From positions 1-8,356 of the forward strand of contig DAOVGO010000158.1 in NCBI GenBank assembly GCA_030672345.1: a stretch of DNA of 8,356 bases, given 5' to 3'. The notes beneath the pieces were generated by a model that was given only the letters and a program-made list of their open reading frames with translations, made no database searches and was not told the origin of the DNA. The position numbers were made by a program, and so were the translations under genes. Below are positions 6,273 to 8,356 of this stretch, in pieces. The stretch comes from Methanosarcinales archaeon (GTDB lineage Archaea > Halobacteriota > Methanosarcinia > Methanosarcinales > Methanogasteraceae). Position 1 is the first letter of the stretch. The number at the start of each line of letters is the position of its first letter.

Positions 6273-7222
6273 AGATAAAAAAGCGCAGCATCATCATAAC
6301 CTCATTTCTCGCGGTTTTAATCCTGTTTCTGATAATAAAACTGGTCGGAAAGGAGGATATCACAGATGCGCTGCATACCGCATCTCCTGCGATCGTAGCA
6401 CTCTCCATACCGATCTATCTGATCTCCTGGCCACTGCGTGGCATGAGATATCAGCGGATCCTCATGCGGATGGGGCATACACATGACCTGAACTTTCTGG
6501 TCGGCTGCATCGCATTGAGCCAGTCTGCGAACGTGATTCTTCCAGCCCGCATAGGGGACGTAACCCGCGCATACCTGCTCAAGAGGATGAAAAATATTCG
6601 GCTGACCACTGCGATCTCCTCGCTTGCCATCGAGCGGATATTCGACATCCTTGCGATCACCCTGATCGGCGCACTCGCCATCATAGTCGCCAGTGGATTG
6701 CTGATTGACCGGTGGATTGAAAATGTCCTTGCTGCTGCAGGGCTTCTTCTGGTAGTCATATTCGTACTGCTTGTTCTGTCCCTGAAGATTCGCACAAAAA
6801 TCGGCGGAATAGCGATGAGTTTTGTCCGTGAGATCGCAAGGGTGTCCACCAATCCGGGTGCCTTTTTCACCATTCTTGGAGGTTCGCTGCTGGTCTGGTT
6901 CTTTGATACCCTCACATGCTTTGTGATCATGAGCGCGTTTTCGGTGGATACACCGCTTACCCAAACCACCATGATCGCGGTCATCTTCCTTGCGATCGCT
7001 GTCGGGAATCTCGCAAAGATCTTCCCGATCACGCCCGGTGCGATAGGGACGTACGAGGCTGCACTGACTGCGATATTCAGTCTCGGCGGCATCGATCCGG
7101 GCATCGGGTTTGCCACCGCCCTGATCGACCATGCCGTCAAGAACTCGGTGACACTATTCTTTGGAAGCGTGTATCTCTCGCACTTCGGTCTGAGCTGGAC
7201 GCGGCTGGTGGAGCAGGGATAG
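6269..7222 (+). CDS. UPF0104 / LPG-synthase-TM flippase-like membrane protein (AglD C-terminal-like)
   Basis: Integral membrane protein of 317 residues in the lysylphosphatidylglycerol synthase transmembrane-domain family. About eight hydrophobic segments are visible, near residues 8-26, 39-56, 76-92, 113-145, 152-172, 198-224, 232-250 and 281-303. The family marks are LPARIGDVTRAYLLKRM (91-107), a conserved SSLAIERIFDIL (117-128) and FPITPGAIGTYEAAL (252-266). In haloarchaeal AglD this domain is fused behind a GT2 catalytic domain; here the two are separate genes overlapping by ATGA (start at 6269, preceding stop at 6270-6272), so they are translationally coupled and probably act together. 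A role in handling or flipping the lipid-linked sugar is an inference from that association; the biochemical activity of UPF0104 proteins is poorly defined. Start and stop are clear and the length is normal for the family. Confidence 0.92.
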   Translation: MKIKKRSIIITSFLAVLILFLIIKLVGKEDITDALHTASPAIVALSIPIYLISWPLRGMRYQRILMRMGHTHDLNFLVGCIALSQSANVILPARIGDVTRAYLLKRMKNIRLTTAISSLAIERIFDILAITLIGALAIIVASGLLIDRWIENVLAAAGLLLVVIFVLLVLSLKIRTKIGGIAMSFVREIARVSTNPGAFFTILGGSLLVWFFDTLTCFVIMSAFSVDTPLTQTTMIAVIFLAIAVGNLAKIFPITPGAIGTYEAALTAIFSLGGIDPGIGFATALIDHAVKNSVTLFFGSVYLSHFGLSWTRLVEQG

Positions 7223-7385
7223 GCGGCGCAGCCATCTCTCGGTGCTGATTTTTGGGCAGAGCATATCAGGGCACGAACCCCACGAATCCGATTGTGGCAA
7301 AGTTGGAGTGATTTCACCGTAAAATTCGGGGGACTGCCGCATTACACGATGCTGGCGCCCCCACAGCACACCGACAATCTTGCAG

Positions 7386-7399
7386 TAATATTTAAGATA
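7386..7399 (+). promoter_or_regulatory. TATA-like element of the surface protein gene
   Basis: TAATATTTAAGATA lies about 40-50 bases before the ATG at 7439 and is the only A/T-rich box in the 216-base gap 7223-7438. It would place the transcript start near 7418 and leave a leader of about 20 bases. The rest of the gap holds no supported gene. Confidence 0.5.
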
Positions 7400-7425
7400 T
7401 GATCCGCCGAACGTTGGTTGGAACC

Positions 7426-7431
7426 AGGTGA
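7426..7431 (+). promoter_or_regulatory. Ribosome binding site of the surface protein gene
   Basis: AGGTGA sits seven bases before ATG at 7439 and fixes that start. It lies inside GGTGACCACC, whose ends are self-complementary. Confidence 0.6.
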
Positions 7432-7438
7432 CCACCCC

Positions 7439-8356
7439 ATGCCCCCCACCCACCCCCATCGAGCCGGACGTACGCAGATTAGCTGGTGTTGTAGAAGTAT
7501 CCTCTTACTGGCTATTCTGGCTCTGATATGTGGCATGGTTGCGTCAGCGGACAATGATCAATCACAGGACTGTACACCGGCGATGATCGATGCTGGCAGC
7601 ACCAAGATACCAACGCAGCAGAATCCCATCGATAACAGGACATCGGTGAGCTATCCCTACTCAGATCCAATGGAGTGGCTCCTCTTTTATCAACTGGGTC
7701 CTGCTGAGGTTGATTATGGGGGTGAGACGTTCAAAGAGGCGGGGGGGCTGGCTGTGGATCCGACAAACTACATCGTGAATGGTGATTTTAACAATGGTAA
7801 CGAGACTGGTGCCAATGACTGGACAAACATCTCCAACACATCCATAACAACGGAGTGGAACGGCACAGGGGGAAATCCAGGTGGGTTCATGCGGATGTAT
7901 GCTGAGGGGGATGTTTCCTCCGATGAGGAAGGTTATGCCAACCAGAGTTTTACATATACTGGTAAAACTCGTCCTGCCAGTGCATATCTCAGTTTTGACT
8001 GGAATCGCACCACAAATCTGGGAGAAGGTTTGGACAAGAAGGCACATCTCTATGTTGAATTGAAAAAACCAGGTGCTAACAGTTACAATATACTATGGTG
8101 CAACAATACATCATGTGTTGATCAAAGCTGGGTTACTGTGTCTAATCTCGATATTAAAGACAATTTCACCGCTGCCGGGACGTACGATCTCAGACTTCGA
8201 GTGGAGATGGCGTTTTCAGGTGGTTCCGAATATGCGGATATAAGATGGGATAATGTTGTGCTCAATATTACAGAGCTAACACCACCAGCAAGTATCACGA
8301 ATCTGCATAACACGACCTATGAGGAGCGATGCATCAACTGGAGCTGGGCAGATCCG
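7439..8356 (+). CDS. Secreted, heavily sequon-rich surface protein (5' part; runs off window)
   Basis: The frame is open for 306 codons to the right edge, so it is the N-terminal part of a larger exported protein. Residues 1-20 are polar and basic (HRAGR, CCRS), 21-36 form a hydrophobic core (ILLLAILALICGMVAS), and A35-S36-A37 is a type I cleavage site, giving a mature start near D38. Residues 38-105 are a linker. Residues 109-278 (TNYIVNGDFNNGNETGANDW, then TYDLRLRVEMAF and YADIRWDNVVLNI) look like a galactose-binding or CBM-type beta-sandwich. From 281 a second domain begins with PPASITNLHNTTYEE and INWSWADP, a pattern I associate with surface proteins of Methanosarcinales-like archaea, often Fn3-like repeats. 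Thirteen N-x-S/T sequons are present (N66, 121, 130, 133, 141, 168, 189, 222, 223, 242, 276, 291, 300). Specific function is not evident; cell-envelope adhesion or sheath are possibilities. Confidence 0.85.
   Translation, partial: MPPTHPHRAGRTQISWCCRSILLLAILALICGMVASADNDQSQDCTPAMIDAGSTKIPTQQNPIDNRTSVSYPYSDPMEWLLFYQLGPAEVDYGGETFKEAGGLAVDPTNYIVNGDFNNGNETGANDWTNISNTSITTEWNGTGGNPGGFMRMYAEGDVSSDEEGYANQSFTYTGKTRPASAYLSFDWNRTTNLGEGLDKKAHLYVELKKPGANSYNILWCNNTSCVDQSWVTVSNLDIKDNFTAAGTYDLRLRVEMAFSGGSEYADIRWDNVVLNITELTPPASITNLHNTTYEERCINWSWADP
7741..7747 (+). repeat. G7 homopolymer inside the surface protein gene
   Basis: Seven consecutive G encode part of EAGGLAV at residues 100-106. Together with C6 at 7442-7447 directly after the start codon it is a potential slippage site. 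The frame is intact through both in this copy. Confidence 0.6.

Noticed and set aside
7245..7254. T5 tract after the flippase gene as a terminator
   Set aside because: A single run of five T is too short to call an archaeal terminator with confidence and there is no stem before it.
6317..7317. Two long minus-strand open frames (271 and 288 codons) opposite the flippase gene
   Set aside because: They lie antisense to a well-supported membrane protein gene, have no recognisable motif, and have no ribosome binding site. They arise from codon bias on the coding strand.

Overview
The window looks like a chromosomal segment of a euryarchaeon, most likely a methanogen or a relative of the methane/alkane-oxidising lineages (Methanosarcinales-like). 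Four things point this way: archaeal TATA boxes upstream of several genes, archaeal Shine-Dalgarno sites (GGAGG/GGTGA), an SMC of the archaeal type, and a surface protein ending in the ITNLxNTTY...INWxWxDP sequence that I associate with secreted proteins of this group. No mobile element, tRNA, rRNA or CRISPR array is visible. The lineage call is inference from protein recognition, not from a database search.

Region 1-1229 is a minus-strand cluster. In transcription order it holds a broken TrpB2 gene of which only about the first 72 codons remain, a 57-residue very basic protein resembling the archaeal DUF5350 family, and a SPOUT 2'-O-methyltransferase of the TrmJ type that runs off the left edge.

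At 1297-1310 a near-palindromic TATA element lies between this cluster and a plus-strand unit and could serve both. The plus-strand unit (1370-5294) encodes a 110-residue coiled-coil protein followed by a complete chromosome-condensing SMC ATPase of about 1176 residues. The kleisin genes scpA and scpB are not beside it.

After a 273-base gap with its own TATA box comes a two-gene unit (5568-7222): a GT2 glycosyltransferase of the dolichyl-phosphate sugar synthase type and a UPF0104 flippase-like membrane protein, overlapping by ATGA. Together they resemble a split form of the fused haloarchaeal AglD. The glycosyltransferase frame has no ATG, GTG or TTG start where homology needs one; ATT at 5568 is the best candidate, otherwise there is a one-base frameshift.

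From 7439 to the right edge is the start of a large exported protein: signal peptide, a beta-sandwich-like domain and the beginning of a repeat domain, with 13 N-glycosylation sequons in 306 residues. It is a natural substrate for a glycosylation pathway like the one next to it, though that link is inference. I see no strong evidence of a wholly new system. The best leads are the TrpB2 remnant, the unusual start of the glycosyltransferase, the two small uncharacterised proteins beside TrmJ and SMC, and the glycosylation-related neighbourhood.
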